DNA of 64,000 nucleotides, from positions 1,550,001 through 1,614,000 of the forward strand of contig NZ_CP046175.1 in NCBI RefSeq assembly GCF_009708215.1, given 5' to 3'. Both the position numbers and the translations under genes were made by a program. This stretch comes from Occultella kanbiaonis. Its GTDB lineage: Bacteria; Actinomycetota; Actinomycetes; Actinomycetales; Beutenbergiaceae. A model generated the notes under the pieces. That model was not told the DNA's origin and did not search any database. It worked only from the letters and a program-made list of their open reading frames with translations. Numbering within the stretch: position 1 is the first letter of the stretch; every line of letters begins with the position of its first letter. Positions 34,339 to 43,225 of the stretch are shown in pieces.

Positions 34339-36213
34339 GTGAGAGCGCGCGTGCCACCGGCAATGCACGCATCTAGTGCGACGAGCGGGCCGACCCGGCT
34401 GCGGCTGGAGGTCGCGCGGTTCCTGCTCGACCTCCTGGAGGTTCAGGCGAGACTGCTGTCGGCGGCGGCGACCGTGTCGTCCGAGGCGGCGCGCAGGCTG
34501 GCGACGGGTTGGCGGGTGGTGCCGGCGCTCGCTGGGGCCGGCTTGACGGTGGCGTTGTGCACGGGTGCGTGTGGACCGTTCGACCTCAGTTGCAAGATCG
34601 ACGCCTGGCAGTCGGGGTGGCTGGAAGGACTGAACGCCACGTTCGCGACGGTGACGCAGTCGATGATCGAGGGGGTGTTCACCTCGAGCCTGTCCACGCT
34701 CGGGACGGCCTCGTGGAATGTCGGGATCACGACGGTCAACCGGTTGGGCGCGGTGATGGCCATCGTGGTGGTGGCACTGTGCGCCGTGCAGATCACGATG
34801 ACCCTGTTCGCGCGACAGCGCTCGGGTGTGACCCGAGCCGTCTTCGGTGCGTTGCTGGCGTGGCCGATCTGCACGGCGAGCGTCTGGTTGGCGATCCGGC
34901 TGGTGACGGTCGCTGACGGTCTGGCCGACGTGGTGATCGAGAGTTCCACGGCCCTGACTTCGCTGTCGAGGTTGGTGGACCTGGCGTGGGTGGGCAGCGT
35001 CGTCACCGGCAACCCGGTCGGTGTGGCGATGGTCGGCCTGTTCTTCCTGTTCATGGTCTTCATTCCCACCGTGTTGCTGACGTTCGTGATGGCGTTTCGC
35101 AACTACGCCCTGGTGGTGGCGGTCGCGGTAGCGCCGGTGTCGTTGATGGTCTGGGGCCTCGATGCGCTGCGCGGCATGGGACGTGGCTGGGTGAAGGTGA
35201 TCACGGCGCTGGTGCTGACCAAGCCAGTGATGGCGATCGCGATCTTGATCGCGGGCGAGATGGTGGGGGCCGGCCTGGCAACCGGCGGGATCGGGCCATT
35301 CATGACGGGCGTCGTGGGCCTGTTCGCGGCCGCGTTCGCCCCGTTCCTGGCGATGGGAATGGTCACCGGCGCCATGGCCATCGGCGACGGTGTGGCAGCG
35401 CGCGGTGTCGAACAACGCCTCGGCCGGGCTGGTGCCGCTGCGGCCGGGCGCGGCGCCGCCGGGTTGGGCCGGTTGGGCTGGCAGAAGGGCAAACCCCACC
35501 TGGCGCAGGCCACCTCCGGAGTGACATCGCGACTGGGGACATCCATCAACTCCTTCTTCGGCACCTCGGCAGGCAGCCAGGCCCCTGGCTCCCAGGTGGC
35601 CCCGGGCGGTGCACCGCCCTCGAGCGGGCCGGCAGGAAGCGGCCGCCGGGCCGGTGAGGCAGCGGGGGGCGCCGCGGGTGAGGGCGTGGGTGGCGCGGCT
35701 GGTGGGGTGGCCGGTTCGGTGGTGCCGGGCGTCGGCACCGTGGCCGGTTCCCAGGTCGGGCGCCAGGCCGGCCGTGCGGCCGGGCAGAGCGCCGGTGGCG
35801 CGGCCGGTGGGGCCATGGACCGGACCACACACGGCGAGGGTGTCGGGGGACCGGGCCAGGCAAGCGCAGGAACGATGCCGAGTAGGCCGCCGGGTGCAGG
35901 GCCGGGAGGCCGCCAGCCGGGTCGGGCAGCGAGCGAGGGCACCGGTGGCCTCGCAGGTTCGACGGCGCCGGCGGTCTCAGGCAGCGTGGGCGGGCGAGGG
36001 CCCGACCGTCCGGTGGGGCAGAGCGCTGGCGGTGTCGCCGGTGACTTCGTCGGTCAGCCGGATGCGGGTGAAGAAGCACCAGGAGCAACCGGCCAGCGGG
36101 ATGAGGGCAGGACGCCAGGCCGGCAGGCCGGTGTGGAGGCGCCGGTCCCGCAGGGCAGTCGGCGTGAGTCGACCGTGCCGGGTGGTGCCGGTCTGATGGA
36201 GGGGTTGGGGTGA
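34339..36213 (+). CDS. VirB6/TrbL-like conjugation channel protein
   Basis: A 624-residue polytopic membrane protein. About seven hydrophobic segments occupy residues 55-350, as in VirB6/TrbL proteins of type IV secretion. From about 365 to the end it is a low-complexity tail rich in Gly, Ala, Pro and Ser with repeated AGGAAGG-like motifs, unusual in length. The protein opens with a short region containing RLRLEVARFLLDLLEVQARLL. The start is uncertain (GTG 34339 or ATG 34363). The gene overlaps the next by four bases (GTGA). Function is assigned from topology and position. Confidence 0.7.
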   Translation: MRARVPPAMHASSATSGPTRLRLEVARFLLDLLEVQARLLSAAATVSSEAARRLATGWRVVPALAGAGLTVALCTGACGPFDLSCKIDAWQSGWLEGLNATFATVTQSMIEGVFTSSLSTLGTASWNVGITTVNRLGAVMAIVVVALCAVQITMTLFARQRSGVTRAVFGALLAWPICTASVWLAIRLVTVADGLADVVIESSTALTSLSRLVDLAWVGSVVTGNPVGVAMVGLFFLFMVFIPTVLLTFVMAFRNYALVVAVAVAPVSLMVWGLDALRGMGRGWVKVITALVLTKPVMAIAILIAGEMVGAGLATGGIGPFMTGVVGLFAAAFAPFLAMGMVTGAMAIGDGVAARGVEQRLGRAGAAAAGRGAAGLGRLGWQKGKPHLAQATSGVTSRLGTSINSFFGTSAGSQAPGSQVAPGGAPPSSGPAGSGRRAGEAAGGAAGEGVGGAAGGVAGSVVPGVGTVAGSQVGRQAGRAAGQSAGGAAGGAMDRTTHGEGVGGPGQASAGTMPSRPPGAGPGGRQPGRAASEGTGGLAGSTAPAVSGSVGGRGPDRPVGQSAGGVAGDFVGQPDAGEEAPGATGQRDEGRTPGRQAGVEAPVPQGSRRESTVPGGAGLMEGLG

Positions 36214-37697
36214 GTGGCGCGAGCGTGAACGCCGACGGCGTGCCGTCGGCGCTGCTGGCACCGGTGCGCCGCAGCGGCGTGGCCCTGGGCCTCAGCGGCG
36301 GCCAATTGGCGATCACCGCGACAGCCGTGACGGTGGCGTTGGTGGCGAACGTGACCGGTGGCTGGTCGACGGTCGCGCGGGTGTGGTGGGTGTGGCTGCC
36401 GCTGCTGGCCCTGGGCGTGGGCTCGTGGCGTGGGCGCTCGTTCCTGGAACGGATCGCAGTGGAGGCCCTGTTCGGCGCCCGGGCCGGCCTGAGCAAGACG
36501 GCCGCGGCCGTGGACGTGGCGGCGCATCGGACCGAGTCGAGGGTGGAGATCCCCGGTGCGATCGGGCACCGGATGCACCTGCTCGAGCTGGTGGGGACCT
36601 CGTTTCCGGGCGCGTGTATGGTCTGGGACGCGGCGCTGGGGACCGCGACAGCGGTGCTGCGCATGCCGACAACGGCATGGCACCTGACCTCCCCGGCCGA
36701 ACAGGCGACCCGGTGCGCGTCGCTGGGACGAGCGTGCCGGTCGCTCTCGACGGCGACCGGGGTGATCCGGGTCGTCACCTACGCGCGGACCATTCCCCGC
36801 ACCCTGGATCACCTGCGACCGGAGCAGGACCGGTCCCTGTCGGACTTCGCCACCGCCGAGTACGAACAACTGCTGGACGGCGCCGCCTTGGGGGCCGCCC
36901 CGTACCGGGACATCCTGGTCGCGATCACCCTCGACAAGGCCGCGGTGGCCGCCGGGGTCAAACGCGCCGGTGGGGGCCGGGCGGGAGTCTCGAAAGTCCT
37001 CGCGGACCGGGTGAAGGACTTCGCGGCCGACCTGCCGGGCTGCGGGGTCGACCTGTCCGGTTCGGCGTGGATGTCCGGGGGAGCGATCCGGGCTGCGTGC
37101 CGGCTGGCGTTCGACCCGGTCGCGGCGAGCTGGTTGGACCCCCGTGAGGGGATCTCGGCGGACTACCTGGTGGTCACCTCGCCGGTGGAGCACCGCGATC
37201 ACCTTCAGGTGGATTCCGCACTCGCGCGCACGTGGTGGGTGGAGCGGTGGCCGAGCGAGCCGGTGCGCGGCGGGTTCTTGGCGAGGTTGATCGCCACGGG
37301 CGGGTTCTGGCACACGGTGACGCAGGTGTGGGAACCGGCAGATGTGCGCGCCTCGCAGAAGCGGCTGGACAACGACCAGTCCGCGATGGACACCATGGAG
37401 CGGGTCAACCGGGCTTTGAAACGGGACGCCTCCGCTGCCCAGGTGGCCGAGCAGCGCGCGTTGGAGACCAGGCGCTCTGATCTGGTCGAGGGGTACGGCG
37501 ACGTGCGCTACAGCGTCTACGTCACCGGCATCGCGGGCGATGCCGACGGCCTGGAGGCGATCGGGCGTTGGTTGCGCCAAGCCGCCCCGGACACCGGGAT
37601 GAACCCACTGCCGGCGCAGCAGTGGGCAGCGTTCGCCCAAGCGGCACTGCCATTGGGGATCCCCACCCGTGGGAGCAGGCAGGGGCTGCGCCGATGA
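36210..37697 (+). CDS. SCO6880 family conjugation protein
   Basis: A 495-residue protein with two membrane spans near the N-terminus (AITATAVTVALVANVTG and WWVWLPLLALGVGSW) followed by a large soluble domain. Features typical of the SCO6880 family in actinobacterial T4SS clusters are TTAWHLTSPAEQATR, RTLDHLRPEQDRSL and YDVRYSVYVTGIAGDADGLEAIG-like stretches near the end. It probably supplies the N-terminal half of a VirB4-like assembly, with the ATPase encoded next door; that split is an inference. Both ends overlap neighbours by four bases. Confidence 0.75.
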   Translation: MSGASVNADGVPSALLAPVRRSGVALGLSGGQLAITATAVTVALVANVTGGWSTVARVWWVWLPLLALGVGSWRGRSFLERIAVEALFGARAGLSKTAAAVDVAAHRTESRVEIPGAIGHRMHLLELVGTSFPGACMVWDAALGTATAVLRMPTTAWHLTSPAEQATRCASLGRACRSLSTATGVIRVVTYARTIPRTLDHLRPEQDRSLSDFATAEYEQLLDGAALGAAPYRDILVAITLDKAAVAAGVKRAGGGRAGVSKVLADRVKDFAADLPGCGVDLSGSAWMSGGAIRAACRLAFDPVAASWLDPREGISADYLVVTSPVEHRDHLQVDSALARTWWVERWPSEPVRGGFLARLIATGGFWHTVTQVWEPADVRASQKRLDNDQSAMDTMERVNRALKRDASAAQVAEQRALETRRSDLVEGYGDVRYSVYVTGIAGDADGLEAIGRWLRQAAPDTGMNPLPAQQWAAFAQAALPLGIPTRGSRQGLRR

Positions 37698-39181
37698 GAA
37701 CCCCGGGGAGTGCCAGGGCTGCGGGCCGGCGGCTGCAGATTCGGGCCTACCCGCAGCTGAGCGGGCGGCCGGGTCGGGCCATGCGTGCCCAACTGCGCAC
37801 GCTCACCCGTGCCGCCCGCCCACAGACTGCGCCTCGCGCTCGGCGGGACCGGGAGCAGGATGAGGATCTGCCGTATGTGGACCTGGGCGGCCGGTGGGGT
37901 CGGCTGCGGGAGGCGATGTGGTCCCCGATCGGGGCACGGACCCCGATGCACATCGCCTCATCGGTGGACGCGGGCGTGCTGACCCCGTTCGTGGCGGCCG
38001 ACACCGAGCTGCTCAAGGGCCCGGTCCAAGGGGTAAGCCCGTGGGACGAGACGGTCATCCGGATGGACCCATGGGAGCTGTACCGGGCCGACCTGGTGGA
38101 CTCGGTCGGGCTGTGCGCGTGGGGAACGATGGGCTCGGGCAAGACCTACGCCCTACAGACGGCGGCCCTTCGCCTGATCGGCTACGGCCGGCACGTCATC
38201 GTCGAGGAGGACCCGAAGGGCGAATGGGTCGCACTCGCACAGGCGGTGGGTGGGCAGGTCCTGCGCGCCGGGCCCGGCGCCGGCACCCGGATGAATCCCC
38301 TCGCCGCCCCGACCGCACGGGCGACGTCCTCGCCGGGTGATTCGGGCAAGACGCTCGCCGCCCACCGGGGCAACATCCTGCGGCAGATCATCTCGATCCT
38401 GCGGTCCGGCAAGGCGTTCACCGAGGATGAGGAACCGTGCCTCGACGCCGTCGTCGACGCGATCGAGACTGGGCAGTGCCGGGCCAGCATCCCGGGGGTG
38501 GTGGACTACCTCGCCGACCCGCCAGCAGACCTGGTGCGCCTGGTGGGCGCGCAGGCACCCGGAGTGTTGCACCTGGTGCTGCGGCGGCTGATCACCGGCC
38601 CGCTGGCGGGGATGGTCGACACCGAGACCAGCACGGTACTGGACCCGGCCAGCCCAATGATCTGCATCGACACCTCGATGCTGCTGGGCGCCGACCCGGT
38701 CACCAAGGCGATCGCCTTGGCGTGCATCGGCGCCTGGGTGGACGCCCTGCTGGCGTGCCAGGACGGGCGGTTCCGCATCGTGCTGGAGGAGGAGGCCTGG
38801 GCGAAGCTGCGCAACCGCTACTCCGCCCAGGCGATCGACACCCGGCTGCGCATGACCGGCCTGTGGCGCTGCTCGAACTGGCTGATCTTCCACGAGCTCA
38901 ACGACATCGGACAGATGGCCGACGACGGCGCGCACCGGGAACTGGTGCGCGGCATCATCTCCAAGTCACCGATCAAACTCATCTACCGGCAATCACCGGC
39001 GGCGCTGGCCCTGTTCAAGGAGTTCGTCCAACCCACCGATGACGAACTGGCCACCGTCGCGAGCCTGGGCCCACATGTCGGCCTCTGGCGCCTCGGGGAG
39101 CACCTGTCGGTCCTCGTGCACGCCGAGACGGTGCCGACCTCGCACGTGCTGTTCGACAACTCCGCGGGCAGGGCCGGCTGA
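37694..39181 (+). CDS. VirB4-like conjugation ATPase
   Basis: A 495-residue ATPase that powers type IV secretion. Walker A is AWGTMGSGKTYAL (K150), a strongly conserved HVIVEEDPKGEW follows, and the Walker B/EAW motif is RIVLEEEAWAKL (about 361-371). A conserved C-terminal YRQSP motif is present at the position expected for VirB4 ATPases. The N-terminal 60 residues are basic and probably disordered. There is no membrane segment. It overlaps the SCO6880 gene, and 34 bases separate it from the coupling-protein gene. Confidence 0.85.
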   Translation: MRTPGSARAAGRRLQIRAYPQLSGRPGRAMRAQLRTLTRAARPQTAPRARRDREQDEDLPYVDLGGRWGRLREAMWSPIGARTPMHIASSVDAGVLTPFVAADTELLKGPVQGVSPWDETVIRMDPWELYRADLVDSVGLCAWGTMGSGKTYALQTAALRLIGYGRHVIVEEDPKGEWVALAQAVGGQVLRAGPGAGTRMNPLAAPTARATSSPGDSGKTLAAHRGNILRQIISILRSGKAFTEDEEPCLDAVVDAIETGQCRASIPGVVDYLADPPADLVRLVGAQAPGVLHLVLRRLITGPLAGMVDTETSTVLDPASPMICIDTSMLLGADPVTKAIALACIGAWVDALLACQDGRFRIVLEEEAWAKLRNRYSAQAIDTRLRMTGLWRCSNWLIFHELNDIGQMADDGAHRELVRGIISKSPIKLIYRQSPAALALFKEFVQPTDDELATVASLGPHVGLWRLGEHLSVLVHAETVPTSHVLFDNSAGRAG

Positions 39182-39215
39182 GCCGGCACACCACAAGTCA
39201 GAGGGAGATGCTCAG

Positions 39216-41105
39216 ATGCTGTTGCCAGTCCCCACCGTCGAGGAGCCCGAGCAGGCCCAGGCGCCCGCTTGTGATAGCAAGCGGCCGCCCGCGGGAGCGC
39301 CAGGCCCCTCGTTGGGCGCGTTGGGTGCCTACGTCTGGCCCTACCGGCTGCTGACCAGCGTCAAGGACAAGTCTTTGCTCGCCGGGGCCGGGATGACGGC
39401 CCTGATCGGGGTGGTGATGATCGTGCTGTCGGTCGCGGCCGGCTCGGCGGGCCTGGGTGTGGTCGCCGTCCTGGGCTGGGTGGGGTGGGCGGCGGCCTGG
39501 TTCGTGATCGTGCGGGCCTGGTGGGCCTACCGGACGAGCCCGCGCCGTGACCATCACCTGCTGTTGAGCCGGTCAGGGATCGCGACCGTGGAGGAGGTCC
39601 GCCGCACCGTCGCCGATGCGGCACTGGTGCGCCGGGCGGGCCAATTGCGCCCGGCCCTGGCCGCGACCAGGGCACAGGCGCGCGAGCCCGTGCGCGCCGG
39701 GGAACTGTCCTGGCTGGTGGGGACCTCCCGTACCGAGCCGGTGTGCGCGGCTATCGACGTGCCCGTGTACCTGGCCGGCCCGGCCCGTTCCGGCAAGGGT
39801 TTGACGGTGTTGATCTCGGCGATCATGGAGGCACCCGGATCAGTAGTGACCACCTCCACGCGCGCGGACAACATGGAGGCCACCATCGCCGCCCGGGCGC
39901 AGGCCGGGCCGGTGTACGTGTTCGACCCGGACGGGGTCTGCGGCCGGGCCACGACGCTGCGCTGGGATCTGCTCGCCGGGTGCGAGGACCCGGCGGTGGC
40001 TCAACGCCGCGCGGCGGTGTTGGTGGCCAAGGTCGGGTTCACAGGTGAGAACCAGGTGTGGGCGACCAGCTCCGGCGGGATCGTGCAATGCCTGCTGCAC
40101 GCCGCCGCCGTCTCCGGGCGCCGCGCCCAGGACGTGCACCGGTGGTCGACGTCGCCGGAGATCGCCCGCGAGGTGGTCTCGCTGCTGGAGCGCTACTCCC
40201 CGGACTCGAACTGGTCGGAGACGATCGCCGCGATCCAGGCCGAGGACGCCAAGATGCGCTCGAACAAGTGGTTCGGTGTCGAGTCCGCGTTCAAGGCGCT
40301 CGACGTGCCCAGCGTGCGGGCCGTGTTCGACGTCGGACCGGATGAGGCGTTCGACCCAGAGGCGTTCCTGCGCTCGTCCGGGACGATCTACATGATCTCC
40401 CGCTGGCGCGACACCGCAGCCACGGGCGGCAGCGTCGGAGCGTTCTTCTCCCTGGTTCTGGACGACATCGCCCAGGCGGTGCGCACGATGTCCCAACAAC
40501 CGGGCAACGCCGGCCGTCAGGACCCCCCGTGTGGGCTGGTGCTGGACGAGATCGCGAACATCCACCCCTGGCCAGGTCTGCCACTGGCGGTGGCCGCAGG
40601 ATCTGGTGAGGGCCTGTACACGGTGATGGGGTTTCAGTCCCGCTCCCAGTCCCGCGACGCCTATGGCACCGACACCGAACGCTCACTGTGGGAGAACAGC
40701 ACCATCCTGCTGCTGGGCGGGGGCTCGGACCACGCCGACCTCAAGGAGCTGTCCGAGCTGCTCGGGGACCAGACGGTCAGCACGGCCTCACGCACCTGGG
40801 GCGGCGGGCTCAGCGGCGCCCTGACCCCCTCCCTGCAGGACGGTGAGCGAGACAAGGCCCTGGTCAGCGTCGATGAACTGCGGCGCCTGCCCGAACGCGT
40901 GCTGCTCATGGTCCAGGGACGCCTGCGCCCCATCGTGGTGACCACCATCCCCTGGCCCGAACGGCACTGGGCGCCCCAAGTACACGCCTCGAAAGCCTGG
41001 CACAACGCCCACCCCCGCACCGGCGAGCACCTGGCCGAGGCCTACCCCACCGGCCCGGTTGCCGGCGAAGGTCCCGTCGAGCACCCCGAGGGCAGGCAGC
41101 AATGA
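39216..41105 (+). CDS. VirD4/TraG-type coupling protein
   Basis: A 629-residue type IV coupling protein that brings the relaxase-DNA complex to the secretion channel. Two membrane spans lie at about 55-103; Walker A is AGPARSGKGLTV (188-199), then TSTRADNM, and Walker B is GLVLDEIANIHPW, with FQSRSQ and LLLGGGSDHADLKELSELLG typical of the TraG/TraD group. The ATG at 39216 follows GAGGGAG by 8 bases. It overlaps the DUF4913-like gene. It is one of three large ATPases of the element, with the VirB4-like protein and the relaxase. Confidence 0.88.
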   Translation: MLLPVPTVEEPEQAQAPACDSKRPPAGAPGPSLGALGAYVWPYRLLTSVKDKSLLAGAGMTALIGVVMIVLSVAAGSAGLGVVAVLGWVGWAAAWFVIVRAWWAYRTSPRRDHHLLLSRSGIATVEEVRRTVADAALVRRAGQLRPALAATRAQAREPVRAGELSWLVGTSRTEPVCAAIDVPVYLAGPARSGKGLTVLISAIMEAPGSVVTTSTRADNMEATIAARAQAGPVYVFDPDGVCGRATTLRWDLLAGCEDPAVAQRRAAVLVAKVGFTGENQVWATSSGGIVQCLLHAAAVSGRRAQDVHRWSTSPEIAREVVSLLERYSPDSNWSETIAAIQAEDAKMRSNKWFGVESAFKALDVPSVRAVFDVGPDEAFDPEAFLRSSGTIYMISRWRDTAATGGSVGAFFSLVLDDIAQAVRTMSQQPGNAGRQDPPCGLVLDEIANIHPWPGLPLAVAAGSGEGLYTVMGFQSRSQSRDAYGTDTERSLWENSTILLLGGGSDHADLKELSELLGDQTVSTASRTWGGGLSGALTPSLQDGERDKALVSVDELRRLPERVLLMVQGRLRPIVVTTIPWPERHWAPQVHASKAWHNAHPRTGEHLAEAYPTGPVAGEGPVEHPEGRQQ

Positions 41106-41680
41106 GCGGGCAGGGCGACCCCGGGCAGCAGGGCACCCCGCTCGAGGCGATCTGGGGCGAGGACCTGCCTGACGCGGCTGAGCGCGAGATCCTGGCCGTC
41201 CCGGTCAGGGTCCCGGCACCGTTCTGGTGGGCGCGCTCGACCCGACTGATGCGCGAGGAGGCGCTGGCGTTCACGATCACGTTCACCGAGTGGGTGATCG
41301 CGGTGTGGCGCTGGGACCGCAAACTGCTCCCACCCTGCTGGGTGCACCACCCCGACATCGTCGTAGAGATGTCGGCCCTGGCGATGGCGCACACAGCCCT
41401 GCACAGCAAGGACAACCCCGGCGGCCCGGTCCAGTGGCTGCTCTACCTCGACTACCAGCACCGACGCCTCGCCGACAACAACTCCGCCGCCGGATGCGCC
41501 AACCGCGGGTACCACGAACTGATCGGCCAAAGCACGCAGGCGACCGCGGACCGGCTGCGCAGCTACGGCGAAGGCGATGAGTCCACACCCGAACTACCCC
41601 AGAGCGTGGGCCGCTGGACCTGGCCCCACACCCACCCCGAGAACGAAATGAGCGAGAACGAGACCGGAGGACGGCGATGA
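41102..41680 (+). CDS. DUF4913-like conjugation-associated protein
   Basis: A 192-residue soluble protein. WWARSTRLMREEALAFTITFTEWV, then LLPPCWVHHPDIVVEMSALAMAHTAL, match the DUF4913 pattern (a tryptophan-rich helix followed by LPPCWxxHP and EMSAL) found in actinobacterial conjugative clusters, where no function is established. It overlaps the coupling-protein gene and the glutaredoxin-like gene by four bases at each end, so it is tightly part of the transfer operon. The C-terminus is acidic and probably disordered. Confidence 0.65.
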   Translation: MSGQGDPGQQGTPLEAIWGEDLPDAAEREILAVPVRVPAPFWWARSTRLMREEALAFTITFTEWVIAVWRWDRKLLPPCWVHHPDIVVEMSALAMAHTALHSKDNPGGPVQWLLYLDYQHRRLADNNSAAGCANRGYHELIGQSTQATADRLRSYGEGDESTPELPQSVGRWTWPHTHPENEMSENETGGRR

Positions 41681-42051
41681 GCACCGTGACGATCTACACC
41701 AGCCCAGACTGCACGGCGTGCCACGCGGCCAAGCTGCGGATGCGCGCAGGCGGCGTCGAGTTCGAAGAGGTCGACCTGGCCACAAACCCGGGCGCTCTGG
41801 CCTACGTGCGCGATGACCTCGGCCACCGGCAAGCACCGGTGACCGTACGCATCGGCCCGAGCGGGCAGGTGGACCACTGGAGCGGGTTCCGGCTGGAGAA
41901 GATCCGGCAACTCGCCACCGAACAGCACACCAACCAAGCCCGCGCAGAGGCAACTGCCGATGGATCCGGCACCGGCCGCTGTCCGCAGGTGCCCGTCGAG
42001 GCCATGCACGGGCACAGGGCTCCAGGCTCGATCACCCCGGACGTGGCCTGA
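41677..42051 (+). CDS. NrdH/glutaredoxin-like protein
   Basis: A 124-residue thioredoxin-fold protein. The redox site is SPDCTACHAAKLRM (CxxC at residues 11-14), followed by GVEFEEVDLATNPGALAYVRDDLGHRQAPVTVRIG with the cis-proline position and the C-terminal GFRLEKIRQL helix, as in NrdH redoxins. The last 35 residues (AEATADGSGTGRC...) are an extra tail with a third cysteine. Its presence inside the conjugation operon suggests disulphide maintenance of transfer proteins, which is an inference. Confidence 0.8.
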   Translation: MSTVTIYTSPDCTACHAAKLRMRAGGVEFEEVDLATNPGALAYVRDDLGHRQAPVTVRIGPSGQVDHWSGFRLEKIRQLATEQHTNQARAEATADGSGTGRCPQVPVEAMHGHRAPGSITPDVA

Positions 42052-42135
42052 CGGCCCATCGAGACACCTGGCGCATCGTCCGACCGCGCGTGAGGTCATG
42101 AGCGCGCGGACCACGGCCAAGGGCGGGAGCCAATG

Positions 42136-42717
42136 ATGCGGACGACAGGTGAGGATCGGGTGCCATGGGGCCGTGCCCGGGTCGTGGTCGTCGTCGCCTG
42201 CGCCGTGGTGGCGCTGGGTGCGGTCGCGGGCGCGACGGTACTGGTCACCGCGGACCGGGAGCGTGAGGACTGGCAGCAGCGAGTGGCGGCCTACGAGTCG
42301 CAACTGGTGGCCGCCGAAGCCGCCAGTTGCGCCAGCCGCACCGCCACCGAGCGGGACTACGACCAGGCTGTCCGTGCCATGTCCGCCCAGATCGCCCGTG
42401 CCGAGGAGGTCTACCAAGGCACCAATGGCCGCGTCCTCGACGACGACCTGCGCTGGCAACTGTGGTTCGCGGCCACCGACGCGCAGCTCATTCTCGCTGC
42501 CGCACCGGCCTACCTCACCCAGACCAGGGCCGTGGCGGCGATCACCTTCGATGGCACCTTCGTTCAGGACTCCCGACCCGGCCACACCTTCACCGTCACT
42601 ACCGGAACCACTCCCGCGGTGAGCGACCTGCACGCGGCAACGAGCAGGATCACCGAGGCGATCGCCGCCGTACAGCAGTCCCAGCAGCAGTGGGCGAACA
42701 GCCCAGCGGCGCCGTGA
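42136..42717 (+). CDS. Membrane-anchored conjugation protein, unknown family
   Basis: A 193-residue protein with one N-terminal membrane segment (VVVVVACAVVALGAVAGATVLV) and an extracytoplasmic helical region. The outer part has a single cysteine (AASCASRTATERDYDQA) and a helical C-terminus rich in Ala/Gln. GGGAG lies 7 bases before the ATG at 42136; ATG 42133 is possible. I do not recognise it. It resembles the short bitopic proteins found in many Gram-positive transfer operons. Confidence 0.55.
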   Translation: MRTTGEDRVPWGRARVVVVVACAVVALGAVAGATVLVTADREREDWQQRVAAYESQLVAAEAASCASRTATERDYDQAVRAMSAQIARAEEVYQGTNGRVLDDDLRWQLWFAATDAQLILAAAPAYLTQTRAVAAITFDGTFVQDSRPGHTFTVTTGTTPAVSDLHAATSRITEAIAAVQQSQQQWANSPAAP

Positions 42718-42730
42718 GAGCAGGCCACCG

Positions 42731-43081
42731 ATGCCCGAACGCGCAGACGTGATCTCACTCTTTCGTCACCGGCCCCCGGCCTGGGAAGCAGCCCCCGACC
42801 AGACCATGACCGCCGAGCCCGCCCGGTCGCTGGCCGACCAACTCGAGGCGGCCTCAAGTCAGGACACCGCCCAGGCCGGCCGAGCAGCTACACCTTCGAG
42901 TGCGCGCGCCGCGCACCAGCCGCCGGTCGGCGGCGAGGTAACAGACCGGAACAGCTCGAACTCGCAGCGCCTCCGCCTCGCCCGGGAGCTGCTGCGCCCA
43001 GTCAACCAGGCGACGAGCACGGCCGGTACGACCCGGACCAGTGACAGTGACCGACCAGGAGGATCCGATGTCGACTCATGA
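42731..43081 (+). CDS. Hypothetical protein of the transfer operon
   Basis: A 116-residue hydrophilic protein, rich in Ala, Ser, Arg and Pro, with no cysteines or membrane segment and probably largely disordered. It begins MPERADVISLFRHRPPAWEA. The gene follows the membrane-anchored protein by 13 bases and overlaps the next small gene by 14. It has no recognised domain. Coding is supported mainly by position in an otherwise tightly packed operon. Confidence 0.45.
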   Translation: MPERADVISLFRHRPPAWEAAPDQTMTAEPARSLADQLEAASSQDTAQAGRAATPSSARAAHQPPVGGEVTDRNSSNSQRLRLARELLRPVNQATSTAGTTRTSDSDRPGGSDVDS

Positions 43082-43217
43082 CGACGCGCTGCTCGCCGAG
43101 CAACTGAGCCAAACCGAGCTGGCACTCCAGTGCGAGCAGGAGGCGGTCCGGCGGCGCGAGCACGAGTTCGCCCGTCGATGCGAGCAGGCATGGCAAGCGC
43201 AGCTCGAGCCGAGGTAG
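43068..43217 (+). CDS. Very small charged protein
   Basis: A 49-residue protein, MSTHDDALLAEQLSQTELA at its start, with a helical, charged composition (EAVRRREHEF). The ATG at 43068 is preceded by AGGAGG at ideal spacing, the best ribosome site in this operon. It overlaps the preceding gene's end by 14 bases and stops 8 bases before the GTG of the hydrolase gene. A coiled-coil peptide is likely. No function can be assigned. Confidence 0.5.
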   Translation: MSTHDDALLAEQLSQTELALQCEQEAVRRREHEFARRCEQAWQAQLEPR

Positions 43218-43225
43218 ACCCGGCT

